From JAVJUV01 sp040220415 (GTDB lineage Bacteria > Pseudomonadota > Alphaproteobacteria > Rhodobacterales > Rhodobacteraceae), in contig JAVJUV010000092.1 in the NCBI GenBank assembly GCA_040220415.1, forward strand, positions 1 to 64,000: DNA of 64,000 bases. The letters run 5' to 3'. The notes beneath the pieces are model-generated. The model ran no database searches. It worked only from the letters and a program-made list of their open reading frames with translations, and had not been told where the DNA came from. The position numbers were made by a program, and so were the translations under genes. How positions within the stretch are numbered: position 1 is the stretch's first letter; every line of letters begins with the position of its first letter. Shown here one piece after another: positions 26,126 through 34,066 of the stretch.

Positions 26126-26758
26126 TCAGACATCGACGAGGCGCATGACGGTTTCGATGTTGAAGGCAAGCCTTGCTTCGAGCGCGTCCTTCGCCATGAA
26201 GTCGCGCTCGAACAGGATCGCGCCGGTAAAGCGGTTCGTCAGGTAGTAGTAGCCGATCGCGGCAATCGTGATGTTGAGCTGGACCGGGTCGATGCCGGGC
26301 CGGAACACGCCGTCGGCGACGCCGCGGTCGAGGATGTCCTTGACCATGTTCGTGAACCGGCGGCTGGCGACGCGAACCCGCTCGGAGCCTTCGAGGTGGC
26401 GGGCTCGGTGCAGGTTCTCGCTGTTGACCAGCGTGATGAACTCGGGGTTGTCGAGGTAGTAGCTCCAGGTGAACCGGACGAGTTTCTCGAGCGCGTCGCG
26501 CGGCGGCAGGTGCGCAAGCCTCAGCTCCTGCTCGGCATTCCGGATATCGAGGTAGGCCTCTTCGAGGACATACTGGAACAGATCCTCCTTGCTGCCGAAG
26601 TAGTGGTAGATCATCCGCTTGTTGGCGTGCGCCTGGTCGGCGATCTGGTCGACCCGCGCGCCCCCCAGCCCGAGACGGGCGAATTCGGTTTTCGCGGCCT
26701 GGAGTATCCTGGCCTTGGTCGCGTCGGCATCCCTGACCCGGGTTTTCACTTTCGCCAT
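26126..26758 (-). CDS. TetR/AcrR-family transcriptional regulator
   Basis: A 210-residue repressor. Residues about 14-62 form the TetR helix-turn-helix (TKARILQAAKTEFARLG, then VDQIADQAHANKRMIYHYFGSKEDLF). The C-terminal ligand domain is all-helical and fits the group with a TetR_C domain that senses acyl-CoA-like or aromatic ligands. Upstream at 26839-26858 is a palindrome (GTAAC...GTTAC), and copies of the same element occur at four more sites up to 34 kb. This is thus the best candidate regulator of the CoA-dependent catabolic cluster to its right and of itself. The ligand is unknown. Confidence 0.9.
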   Translation of the reverse strand: MAKVKTRVRDADATKARILQAAKTEFARLGLGGARVDQIADQAHANKRMIYHYFGSKEDLFQYVLEEAYLDIRNAEQELRLAHLPPRDALEKLVRFTWSYYLDNPEFITLVNSENLHRARHLEGSERVRVASRRFTNMVKDILDRGVADGVFRPGIDPVQLNITIAAIGYYYLTNRFTGAILFERDFMAKDALEARLAFNIETVMRLVDV

Positions 26759-26838
26759 GCAGTAAGCCTTTTCCGCTTGGTAGATGCTTCACCCTTTCTA
26801 CCGCTTATAGCCGACTTGACAACAAAGGGAAACGAGAA

Positions 26839-26858
26839 GTAACTAACTAGTGCGTTAC
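26839..26858. promoter_or_regulatory. Operator site A of the GTAAC-N6-GTTAC family
   Basis: The 20-mer 26839-26858 is GTAACnnACTAGTnnGTTAC, symmetric at 16 of 20 positions. Within it, 26843-26858 (CTAAC-N6-GTTAC) fits the 16-bp element found at four other sites. It lies 81 bp upstream of the TetR start codon and upstream of the aldehyde dehydrogenase remnant and GMC gene, so it could serve both directions. Confidence 0.65.
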
Positions 26859-26901
26859 AACTCGAATCGTCGCTGTTGCTTCGCATTCCTGTCGGCGTGC
26901 C

Positions 26902-27106
26902 GACGTTCGCCTGATCGCCGGCGACTCCGGGTGCGGGCCTGCCGCAAGCGTCTGGACAAAGAACATCGACAAGGCGTTGATGGTGATGTGGCGGGTTCAA
27001 GCAATCGGGATGGGGCCGCGAGGCGGGAATGATGGGCGTCGAGGAATACACGCAGGTGAAATCGACCCATATCGAGATCGGGAAACGGCAGCACTGGATC
27101 GGATGA
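26902..27106 (+). pseudogene. Aldehyde dehydrogenase C-terminal remnant, frameshifted
   Basis: Two pieces of an aldehyde dehydrogenase C-terminus can be read. In one frame about 26914-26985 gives PAASVWTKNIDKAL, which matches the GLAASVWTxDIxxA segment of this family. In another frame 26990-27106 gives GGFKQSGWGREAGMMGVEEY and a normal end (TQVKSTHIEIGK...WIG, TGA). The 25-30 residues that normally lie between them (the AGTVWVN...PF part) are missing, and the frame shifts at the join. Nothing convincing of the N-terminal 400 residues is left upstream. The stop abuts the ATG of the GMC oxidoreductase gene, so an alcohol/aldehyde oxidation gene pair probably once existed here. Confidence 0.8.
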
Positions 27107-28708
27107 ATGGCGCAGGCGGGCTATGACTATGTGATCGTGGGCGGCGGCTCGGCGGGATGCGTGCTGGCCGCGCGCCTGACAGAGAACGCCGACGCCCGCG
27201 TGCTTCTGCTGGAGGCGGGCGGCCGGGACTGGCATCCGCTGATCCACATGCCCGTGGGCTTTGCCAAGATGACGACGGGGCCTCTGACCTGGGGTTTCAG
27301 GACCGCGCCGCAAGTAAACGCGAACAATAGGGAAATCCCCTATGCGCAGGCCAAGGTGATCGGCGGCGGCTCGTCGATCAACGCCGAGGTCTTCACGCGC
27401 GGTCATCCGACCGACTATGACCGCTGGGCGACCGAGGAAGGCTGCAATGGCTGGTCGTTCGAGGAGATCCGGCAGTATTTCATCCGGTCCGAGGGCAACA
27501 CGATCCTGTCGGGCGACTGGCACGGCACCGACGGGCCGCTGGGCGTGTCGAACATCCCCGACATGCAACCGATGACCCGCGCCTTCGTGCAATCCTGCCA
27601 GGAACGGGGGATCCCCCATAATCCCGATTTCAACGGCGCTGTGCAGGCGGGCTGCGGCGCCTATCAGACGACGACGAAGAACAAGCGGCGCTGTTCGGCC
27701 GCCGTGGGGTATCTGCGCCCCGCGATGAAGCGCCCGAACCTGACGGTCGAGATGGGGTGCATGGTCAGGCGCATCACCTTCGAGGGAACGCGCGCCACCG
27801 GCGTCGAGTATTTCAACGGCAGGGAACGCCGCGTCGCGCGCGCCGAGAGCGAGGTGCTGGTCACCTCGGGCGCGATCGGGACGCCGAAGATCATGATGCT
27901 GTCGGGCATCGGCCCGGCGGATCACCTGAAAGAGCACGGGATCGAGGTTGTCCGGGACCTGCCCGGCGTCGGCTCGAACCTGAGCGACCACTTCGGGATC
28001 GACATCGTGGCCGAGCTGACGGGGCATTACAGCCTGGACAAGTACAACAAGTGGCACTGGGCGGCCTGGGCCGGGGCGCAATACGCGCTGTTCCGGTCGG
28101 GACCGATCACGTCGAACGTCGTCGAGGGCGGCGCGTTCTGGTTCTCGGGCGAGGCAGGCGACGTGCCGGACCTTCAGTTCCATTTCCTGGCGGGGGCCGG
28201 TGCGGAAGCGGGCGTGCCCAGCGTGCCGCCGGGGTCGTCGGGCATCACGCTGAATTCCTATACCGTTCGCCCGAAAGCGCGGGGCACTGTGCGGCTGCGG
28301 TCGGCCGATCCGTCCGCCCTGCCCGTCGTCGATCCGAATTTCCTGGGGCATCCCGATGACATTGAAACATCCGTCGAGGGCGTGAGGATCAGCCGCGAGA
28401 TCTTTTCGCAGCCGTCGCTTCGCAAAGTCATCCGCAAGGTTCACTTTCCCGACGACGGGGTGAAGACCCGGAAGGAGATGGAGGACTACGCCCGCCAGTA
28501 CGGGCGCACCTCGTACCACCCGGCCTGCACCTGCAAGATGGGCACCGACGCGATGGCGGTGGTCGATCCGCAGCTTCGCGTGCACGGGCTGGACGGGATT
28601 CGCATCTGCGACAGCTCGGTCATGCCGAGCCTGATCGGATCGAACACCAACGCGCCGACCATCATGATCGGCGAGAAGGCGAGCGACCTGGTGCGCGGTA
28701 ACAACTGA
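27107..28708 (+). CDS. GMC-family FAD-dependent alcohol oxidoreductase
   Basis: A 533-residue GMC oxidoreductase of the choline dehydrogenase/alcohol dehydrogenase type. The N-terminal FAD motif is YVIVGGGSAGCVLAARL with LLLEAGG; AKVIGGGSSINAEVF and VLVTSGAIGTPKIMMLSGIGP are the two GMC signatures; the C-terminus has the catalytic His and Asn (YHPACTCKMG and SNTNAPTIMIGEKA). Such enzymes oxidise primary alcohols to aldehydes with FAD and pass electrons to quinone or oxygen. It directly follows the decayed aldehyde dehydrogenase gene, which would have handled the product. The substrate is unknown. Confidence 0.92.
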   Translation: MAQAGYDYVIVGGGSAGCVLAARLTENADARVLLLEAGGRDWHPLIHMPVGFAKMTTGPLTWGFRTAPQVNANNREIPYAQAKVIGGGSSINAEVFTRGHPTDYDRWATEEGCNGWSFEEIRQYFIRSEGNTILSGDWHGTDGPLGVSNIPDMQPMTRAFVQSCQERGIPHNPDFNGAVQAGCGAYQTTTKNKRRCSAAVGYLRPAMKRPNLTVEMGCMVRRITFEGTRATGVEYFNGRERRVARAESEVLVTSGAIGTPKIMMLSGIGPADHLKEHGIEVVRDLPGVGSNLSDHFGIDIVAELTGHYSLDKYNKWHWAAWAGAQYALFRSGPITSNVVEGGAFWFSGEAGDVPDLQFHFLAGAGAEAGVPSVPPGSSGITLNSYTVRPKARGTVRLRSADPSALPVVDPNFLGHPDDIETSVEGVRISREIFSQPSLRKVIRKVHFPDDGVKTRKEMEDYARQYGRTSYHPACTCKMGTDAMAVVDPQLRVHGLDGIRICDSSVMPSLIGSNTNAPTIMIGEKASDLVRGNN

Positions 28709-28794
28709 CCGGGCACATGTCGCGTTTCTATTTTTAAATCAGTGTGTTGGTCCCCGCTTGGTGCGGGTCGCCGTTTTCCGGGGGCGGGCCTTAG

Positions 28795-29613
28795 TCAATC
28801 CCATTTCGGCGCCCAGGGCACCAGGTCTTCGGTCACGATCCGGTAGTTGGTGCGGGTCAGCTTCTCGATCCGGGCCATGTCGACGTGGGAAAGCGTGAAA
28901 TCCATGATCTCGAAGTTCGCGCGGATGTTCCGGGGATTGGTCGACATCGTGTTCACGCTGACGCCCTTCTGCAAGATCCAGCGCAGCACCACCTGCCCCG
29001 CGGACTTGCCGTAGGGCTTGCCGATCTCGGCGAATTCCGGGTGCTTGAACACCTCGCCGCGCGCGACCGAGGAATAGGCGGACAGCGGAATCCCGACCTC
29101 GTTCGCACCTGCGAGCAGCTTGTCCTGATTGAGCAGGGGATGGAATTCGACCTGGTTGGTGACGAGCGGCGCATCGACGATCTGCACGGCCTGGCGCATC
29201 ATGGCGACGGTGTAGTTCGAGACGCCGATATTGCGGGTCAGGCCGCGCTTCAGCGCGTCTTGCAGCAACCGGAGCGAGGGCGCGATGTCGCCGCCGATCG
29301 GGGGCCAGTGCAAGAGAAGGACATCGACGTAATCGGTCTGCAAGGCTTGCAGACTGGACTCGACCGACGCAATGAACCGGTCCCCGGCGAAATTGTCGGG
29401 ATGCACCTTGGTGGTGATGCACAGGTCTTCCCTTGGAATCCCGGTGCCTTTCAGCGCCGCGCCGGTCTCGGCCTCGTTGCCGTACATCTGGGCCGTGTCG
29501 AAGGCCCGGTATCCGACTTCGGCGGCGACCTCGATAGCCTGCCTGGCCACGTCGCCGGTCAGCGGGAAGGTTCCGAAACTGCGCTGGTGGGTCTTTTGAA
29601 AGTAGATATTCAT
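28795..29613 (-). CDS. Aldo/keto reductase (2,5-diketogluconate reductase-like)
   Basis: A 272-residue NADPH-dependent TIM-barrel reductase. The catalytic tetrad is present in order: Asp and Tyr in AFDTAQMYGNE, Lys in CITTKVHPDN and His in VLLLHWPP. NIGVSNYTVAMM and SVNTMSTNP complete the family pattern. It reduces sugar or other small aldehydes and ketones. A GTAAC-N6-GTTAC operator lies 29-44 bp upstream of the start codon. It is divergent from the CoA-transferase operon and convergent with the GMC gene. Confidence 0.9.
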   Translation of the reverse strand: MNIYFQKTHQRSFGTFPLTGDVARQAIEVAAEVGYRAFDTAQMYGNEAETGAALKGTGIPREDLCITTKVHPDNFAGDRFIASVESSLQALQTDYVDVLLLHWPPIGGDIAPSLRLLQDALKRGLTRNIGVSNYTVAMMRQAVQIVDAPLVTNQVEFHPLLNQDKLLAGANEVGIPLSAYSSVARGEVFKHPEFAEIGKPYGKSAGQVVLRWILQKGVSVNTMSTNPRNIRANFEIMDFTLSHVDMARIEKLTRTNYRIVTEDLVPWAPKWD

Positions 29614-29641
29614 TTCTGGCTCCCTGAGTCGCTGAGCTTTT

Positions 29642-29657
29642 GTAACCTAACGGTTAC
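29642..29657. promoter_or_regulatory. Operator site B (GTAACC-N4-GGTTAC)
   Basis: The 16-mer 29642-29657 has perfect 6-bp arms GTAACC/GGTTAC. It is positioned just upstream of the leftward aldo/keto reductase gene, with its partner site C 100 bp away beside the divergent operon. Confidence 0.7.
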
Positions 29658-29741
29658 TTAGAGCAAACAGGAGACTTGGGAATCATTGATTCTTCTGGAA
29701 AATCCATGCTTGATTAACCCGGATCTGATTGGCATATTTCC

Positions 29742-29757
29742 ATAACCAACCAGTTAC
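29742..29757. promoter_or_regulatory. Operator site C (ATAAC-N6-GTTAC)
   Basis: The 16-mer 29742-29757 reads ATAACCAACCAGTTAC, one arm base off the GTAAC-N6-GTTAC pattern. It lies about 20 bp before the Shine-Dalgarno of the CoA-transferase gene, where a bound repressor would block initiation. Confidence 0.65.
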
Positions 29758-29789
29758 TTTAGCGCCATCAGCCGATGGAGGGAACTTCC

Positions 29790-31361
29790 GTGAGCAAGGT
29801 GAAGACGGCGGGCGAGGCCGTGGCCCTGATACCAGACAATGCCGTGGTCGCGGTCAGCTCGTCCAGCGGGCTGGGCTGCCCCGATGCCGTTCTGGCGGCA
29901 CTGGGCGCGCGCTTCGAGGCGACGGGATCGCCGCGTGACCTGACGTCGGTCCACCCCATCGCCGCCGGCGACATGTTCGGCACAAAGGGCGTCGACCATA
30001 TCGCCCGGCCCGGCTGCCTGAAGAAGATCATCGGTGGCAGCTATCCGTCCGGCCCCACCAAGGCCGACCCGCCGCTGATCTGGCAGATGATCGCGAGAAA
30101 CGAGGTCGCGGCCTACAACGTCCCCTCGGGCATCGTGTTCGACATGCTGCGCGAGGGCGCCGGCAAGCGGCCCGGCGTGCTGACCAAGGTCGGGATGGAC
30201 ACCTTCGTCGACCCGGACCAGGACGGTTGCGCGATGAACGATGCGGCAAGGGCCGAGCCGATCGTGCGGCACGAGACATTCGATGGGGAAGACTGGTTGT
30301 ATTTCAAGGCGTTGCAGCCGGATGTTGCGATCATCCGGGCGACCACGTCGGACCAGCGGGGGAACCTGAGCTTCGAAAGCGAAGGCGCCTATCTAGGCGC
30401 GATGGAGATGGCGCTGGCCGCCCACAACTCGGGCGGTTTCGTCATCGCGCAGGTGCGCCGCGTGGCCCGCAACGGCTCGATCCGGCCGCATGACGTGCAT
30501 GTGCCGGGGATCCTGGTGGATCACGTCGTGGAAGCGCCCGACATGCTTCAGACGACGGGCACGCCCTACGATCCGGCGATCTCGGGCGAGTTGATCCGGC
30601 CGCTGGACAGTTTCCACCTGATGGAATTCGGGGTGCAGAAGGTCATCGCGCGGCGCGTCGCGCAGGAAATCCGGAACGGCTGGGCGGTGAACATCGGGTT
30701 CGGCGTTTCGGCCAATGTGCCGCGCATCTTTCTTGAGGAAGATCAGCACGGCAAGGCGACCTGGGTCATCGAACAGGGTGCCGTGGGCGGCATCCCGCTT
30801 CTGGATTTCAAGTTCGGCTGTTCGGCCAATGCCGAGGCTTTCGTGACCTCGCCGCACCAGTTCGCCTATTTCCAGGCGGGCGGGTTCGACTGCTCGCTTC
30901 TGTCGTTCCTGGAAATCGGCGCGGACGGGTCGGTGAACGTCTCGCGGCTGGCGGCCACGCCACACCGGACCGCCGGCGCGGGCGGCTTTGTCGACATCAC
31001 GGCGCGCGCGAAGCGGATCGTCTTTTCCGGCACCTTCAACGCGGGCGCGAAAATGCGCGTCGAGGACGGGCGGATCGTGATCGACAAGGAAGGGCATACG
31101 GCCAAGATCGTGCCAAAGGTCGATCACGTCTCGTTCTCGGGGAAGCGCGCGCTGGTGCAGGGGCAGAAGGCGAAGTACATTACCGAGCGCTGCGTGATCG
31201 AACTGAGGGAGGATGGTTTGACGGTGACGGAAATTGCGCCGGGACTGGATCCTGAACGCGACGTGCTTGGGCAAAGCGCCACGCCGCTGCGGGTTTCGCC
31301 CGACCTGCGCGAGATGGATGCAGCCCTGTTCCGGCCGGAACCGTTCGGGTTGTCCCTGTGA
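29790..31361 (+). CDS. Family I CoA-transferase (propionate CoA-transferase-like)
   Basis: A 523-residue fused alpha-beta CoA-transferase. Start GTG 29790 has GGAGGGA 6 nt upstream; the in-frame ATG at 29775 lies on top of that site. The C-terminal half has the catalytic glutamate (Glu328 in VIEQGAVGGIPLLDF), which forms the glutamyl-CoA intermediate, and GCSANAEAF follows as in propionate/acetate CoA-transferases. It would activate a short carboxylic acid by CoA transfer, feeding the enoyl-CoA hydratase and acyl-CoA dehydrogenase encoded in the cluster. Its stop overlaps the hydratase GTG start. Operator site C controls its promoter (inference). Confidence 0.9.
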   Translation: MSKVKTAGEAVALIPDNAVVAVSSSSGLGCPDAVLAALGARFEATGSPRDLTSVHPIAAGDMFGTKGVDHIARPGCLKKIIGGSYPSGPTKADPPLIWQMIARNEVAAYNVPSGIVFDMLREGAGKRPGVLTKVGMDTFVDPDQDGCAMNDAARAEPIVRHETFDGEDWLYFKALQPDVAIIRATTSDQRGNLSFESEGAYLGAMEMALAAHNSGGFVIAQVRRVARNGSIRPHDVHVPGILVDHVVEAPDMLQTTGTPYDPAISGELIRPLDSFHLMEFGVQKVIARRVAQEIRNGWAVNIGFGVSANVPRIFLEEDQHGKATWVIEQGAVGGIPLLDFKFGCSANAEAFVTSPHQFAYFQAGGFDCSLLSFLEIGADGSVNVSRLAATPHRTAGAGGFVDITARAKRIVFSGTFNAGAKMRVEDGRIVIDKEGHTAKIVPKVDHVSFSGKRALVQGQKAKYITERCVIELREDGLTVTEIAPGLDPERDVLGQSATPLRVSPDLREMDAALFRPEPFGLSL

Positions 31362-32140
31362 CAACTTCACCGCGTATCCATCTTGAAACCAAAGGCGGAA
31401 TCGCCTGGCTGAAACTTTGCCGTCCGGACAAGCTGAACGCGCTGGACGCCGCGATGGTGGATGAACTGGCGCTTCGCTGCCGCGAGTTCGAGCGGAGCGA
31501 TGCCCGCGTCGTCATCCTGTCGGGCGAAGGCAAGGCGTTTTCGGCCGGCGGCGATATCGAGGCCTGGTCGGGAGAGACGCCCGAGGTCTTCGGGCGCCAC
31601 TGGGTGCGCGAGGGGCACGCCGCTTTCGACGCGCTTGCCCGGCTGCGCCAGCCGGTCATCGCGGTTCTGGACGGGCACGCGCTTGGCGGCGGGCTGGAGC
31701 TGGCGGCCTGTGCGGACCTCAGGATCGCCGAGGCGCATGTGAAGATCGGTCAGCCCGAAACCGGCCTTGGGATCATACCGGGCTGGTCGGGCACGCAGCG
31801 CGCGGTGCGCCGGTTCGGCGCGCAGGCGGTTCGCCGGATGGCGGTTTTCGGCGACGTGTTTTCGGCCGAGGAAGCCCTGGCACTTGGCATCGTCGATCGG
31901 GTCGTGCCGACAGGCGCGGCGATGGCGGCGGCGGAAGAGGCCGCGCGGCGCGTGCTGGCACGCGGGCCAAGGGCGACCGAACTGACCAAGATGCTGATCC
32001 TGGCGGCCGAGGGGGAAGACCGCGAACGCGTTCTGGAATCGCTCGCGGGCGCGCTGGCCGCAGGCTCGGACGACCTGAAGGAGGGCCTGGCGGCATTCCG
32101 CGAGAAACGCCCCGCCCGTTTTGGAGCGGATGAAGAATGA
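31358..32140 (+). CDS. Enoyl-CoA hydratase/isomerase
   Basis: A 260-residue crotonase-fold enzyme. The oxyanion-hole segments AFSAGGDIEAW and ALGGGLELA are present, and both catalytic glutamates of true hydratases are visible (in GGGLELAACAD and in IGQPETGLGIIPGWSGTQR). So hydration of a 2-enoyl-CoA is the likely reaction. GTG start overlaps the stop of the CoA-transferase gene, and its end overlaps the next ATG (32137), so this is a tightly coupled operon. Confidence 0.92.
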   Translation: MTTSPRIHLETKGGIAWLKLCRPDKLNALDAAMVDELALRCREFERSDARVVILSGEGKAFSAGGDIEAWSGETPEVFGRHWVREGHAAFDALARLRQPVIAVLDGHALGGGLELAACADLRIAEAHVKIGQPETGLGIIPGWSGTQRAVRRFGAQAVRRMAVFGDVFSAEEALALGIVDRVVPTGAAMAAAEEAARRVLARGPRATELTKMLILAAEGEDRERVLESLAGALAAGSDDLKEGLAAFREKRPARFGADEE

Positions 32141-32448
32141 TACGCCATCTTGTTGCCTTGAAATTCAAAAATGGCATCAGCGACGAGACGAAGCAGGGCC
32201 TTTACGCCGATCTGGAGGGACTGGGTTCGCGGATCGACGGCATCCTTGATTTCCAGTCGCGGGCGAACGTCAGCGTCGAGGATCCGCTGGTCCGGGGGTT
32301 CCGGGATCTGTTCTGGTTCGACTTTCGCGACGTTCATGTCCGCGACCGCTATCTCGAAGACGAGGTTCACAAGGCGATCGGGGGACGCATCGTAGCCGAA
32401 CTGGAGGGCGGCGCGGACGGCGTGTTCGTGATGGATTTCGAAGTCTGA
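32137..32448 (+). CDS. Dabb (stress-responsive alpha/beta-barrel) domain protein
   Basis: A 103-residue ferredoxin-like dimeric alpha/beta-barrel protein. MIRHLVALKFKNGISDE at the start and the YLEDEVHKAIGGRI segment are typical of Dabb. Members include olivetolic-acid-cyclase-like enzymes and small stress or degradation proteins. Here, last in the CoA-transferase/hydratase operon, it may act on a pathway intermediate; no catalytic residue can be assigned with confidence. It is convergent with the MaoC gene. Confidence 0.85.
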   Translation: MIRHLVALKFKNGISDETKQGLYADLEGLGSRIDGILDFQSRANVSVEDPLVRGFRDLFWFDFRDVHVRDRYLEDEVHKAIGGRIVAELEGGADGVFVMDFEV

Positions 32449-32457
32449 GGCCGGGGC

Positions 32458-32913
32458 CTAGCGCTGGACCATCAGCAGGTTCGTGCCTTTCTGGACGATC
32501 TCGCCGCCTGCCCTTTCAACGTCGAACCCAAGACGAAGAATGCCGCGATCCCGGCGGGTTACGGGGCGTTTCTCAAGCAATGTGATATGCGCGGCGAGGA
32601 CATCGCCGATGAACACCGGCCTGGCGAAGGTCCAGTCCCAGCCGAGCGAGGCGACAGCCCGGAACTGCGCGCCGGCCTGGTTCTTCAGGCCGTCGACCAG
32701 CGACAGGACCAGGAGGCCGTGCGCGACGCGCGCCGGAAATCCGAGCGCGCGGGCGGCCGCGTCGTCCATGTGGATGGCGAAACGGTCGCCCGTCAGGTCG
32801 GCGAAAGCGTCGATGGCCGCTGCCGTCACCGTGCAGGTTCCGGTCTTTACCCTGTCACCGACGGCCAGGTCGTCGAAGCCGTAGACGCCGGGGGCCAGAA
32901 GCGAGCCGGTCAT
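32458..32913 (-). CDS. MaoC-like hot-dog-fold dehydratase
   Basis: A 151-residue R-specific enoyl-CoA hydratase-like protein. FDDLAVGDRVKTGTCTVT opens the domain. The hydratase motif has Asp and His in the expected order (FADLTGDRFAIHMDD, with the dyad as in (R)-hydratase 2 proteins), followed by ARVAHGLLVLSLV. A second enoyl-CoA hydratase of opposite stereochemistry to the crotonase in the same cluster is a sensible pairing. Its ATG overlaps the stop of the upstream aldo/keto reductase gene (32910-32913). Confidence 0.88.
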   Translation of the reverse strand: MTGSLLAPGVYGFDDLAVGDRVKTGTCTVTAAAIDAFADLTGDRFAIHMDDAAARALGFPARVAHGLLVLSLVDGLKNQAGAQFRAVASLGWDWTFARPVFIGDVLAAHITLLEKRPVTRRDRGILRLGFDVERAGGEIVQKGTNLLMVQR

Positions 32914-33926
32914 GCCGGTGTGGGCGCGTCTTCGCGCAAGACGCCCTTTTTCTTCAGGTCGGCCCAGAAGTCCGCCGGGATCGGGTGGTCGAACCATGCG
33001 AGGTTCTTCTGTAGCTGGTCTACCGTTCGGGTGCCGGCGATAAAGCTGGGCACCGCCGGGTGCGCCACCACGAATTGCAGCGCCGCGGCGGGAAGCGGCA
33101 CGTCGTATTCGGCGCAAACGGTTTCGATCCGGCGGACCCTCTCGATGATGTCGGCGGATGCGGGCGCGTAGTTGTACTTGGCGCCCTCGACGGCGCCGGT
33201 GGCGAGGATGCCCGAGTTGAAGCCGCCGCCGACGACAACCGCCGCGCCGCGCTTTTCACAGAGCGGCAGGAACTGGTTCAGCGAATCCTGTTCCAGCAGC
33301 GTGTAGCGCCCGGCCAGCAGGAAGCAGTCGAAATCGCGGGCCTGAAGTGCCGCATGGCAGACTTCCCACTCGTTGACGCCGACGCCGATGGCCTTGACCA
33401 CCCCTTGGTCGCGCAGATCCGAAAGCGCCTTCCAGCAGCCGTCCATCGCCTGTTCGAAAACCTTCGGCTGGTCGGCGCCACGGGTGAAGACGTCGATATC
33501 ATGGATGAAACAGATATCCATGCGTTCGAGGTTCAGCCGCTGAAGGCTGTCCTCGATCGAGCGCATCGTGCCGGCGTAGGAATAGTCGAAATGCATCTGG
33601 AAGCGCCCGGCGTTGGTCCAGGGGGCATAGTCGATGTCCTGCCGGCGCGCGGGCTTGAGAATGCGGCCGACCTTGGAGGACAGGACGAAATCATCCCGGT
33701 TCTTCCATCGAAGCGAATGGCCGGTGCGCAGTTCCGCCAGACCGTGCCCGTACATCGGTGCGGTGTCATAGTACCGGACGCCCGCGTCCCAGGCCTTCTG
33801 GAACATCGCGTCGGATGCCTGTTCGTCGATTTCGCGGAAGATGTTGCCCACCGGCGCCGTTCCGAACCCGAAGGCGGTGACTTCGAGATCGACGCGGCCG
33901 AACTTCATCTTCTGTGCCGGGTTCAT
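32910..33926 (-). CDS. Aldo/keto reductase (D-threo-aldose 1-dehydrogenase/pyridoxal dehydrogenase-like)
   Basis: A 338-residue TIM-barrel oxidoreductase starting at ATG 33926 with AGAGG upstream; the frame reaches TTG 33941 but that lacks a ribosome site. Asp and Tyr sit in YYDTAPMYGHG, Lys in LSSKVGRIL and His in CFIHDIDVF. The arrangement and length resemble D-threo-aldose 1-dehydrogenase, L-fucose dehydrogenase and pyridoxal 4-dehydrogenase, which oxidise aldoses or aldehydes to lactones. It is divergent from the acyl-CoA dehydrogenase gene, and operator D lies 16-31 bp upstream of its start. Confidence 0.85.
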   Translation of the reverse strand: MNPAQKMKFGRVDLEVTAFGFGTAPVGNIFREIDEQASDAMFQKAWDAGVRYYDTAPMYGHGLAELRTGHSLRWKNRDDFVLSSKVGRILKPARRQDIDYAPWTNAGRFQMHFDYSYAGTMRSIEDSLQRLNLERMDICFIHDIDVFTRGADQPKVFEQAMDGCWKALSDLRDQGVVKAIGVGVNEWEVCHAALQARDFDCFLLAGRYTLLEQDSLNQFLPLCEKRGAAVVVGGGFNSGILATGAVEGAKYNYAPASADIIERVRRIETVCAEYDVPLPAAALQFVVAHPAVPSFIAGTRTVDQLQKNLAWFDHPIPADFWADLKKKGVLREDAPTPA

Positions 33927-33941
33927 GGTTATCCTCTTCAA

Positions 33942-33957
33942 GTAACTATTTGGTTAT
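33942..33957. promoter_or_regulatory. Operator site D (GTAAC-N6-GTTAT)
   Basis: 33942-33957 reads GTAACTATTTGGTTAT, matching the pattern in nine of ten arm positions. It overlaps a GTTATATAAC palindrome (33953-33962). It lies immediately upstream of the leftward aldo/keto reductase gene. Confidence 0.65.
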
Positions 33958-34036
33958 ATAACAGTGCGAGCGGCCGGGCGGCAAGGAGATATTCGCTGAC
34001 CCGCCCTATTGACCCGGCGACGGAAAAGCGCATAAA

Positions 34037-34052
34037 GTAACTATTCAGTTAC
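34037..34052. promoter_or_regulatory. Operator site E (GTAAC-N6-GTTAC)
   Basis: 34037-34052 reads GTAACTATTCAGTTAC, with perfect 5-bp arms. It lies 15-30 bp upstream of the acyl-CoA dehydrogenase start. Its spacing from site D (95 bp) nearly equals that between B and C (100 bp). Confidence 0.7.
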
Positions 34053-34066
34053 CATTGGGGTCATCG

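Noticed and set aside
28709..28794. Bidirectional terminator between the GMC and aldo/keto reductase genes
   Set aside because: Only a 5-bp stem (CCCGC/GCGGG, 28753-28767) is present, without a clear T-run; too weak to list as a feature.
29775..29790. ATG 29775 as start of the CoA-transferase gene
   Set aside because: The GGAGGGA ribosome site for GTG 29790 overlaps this ATG, which itself has no site upstream.
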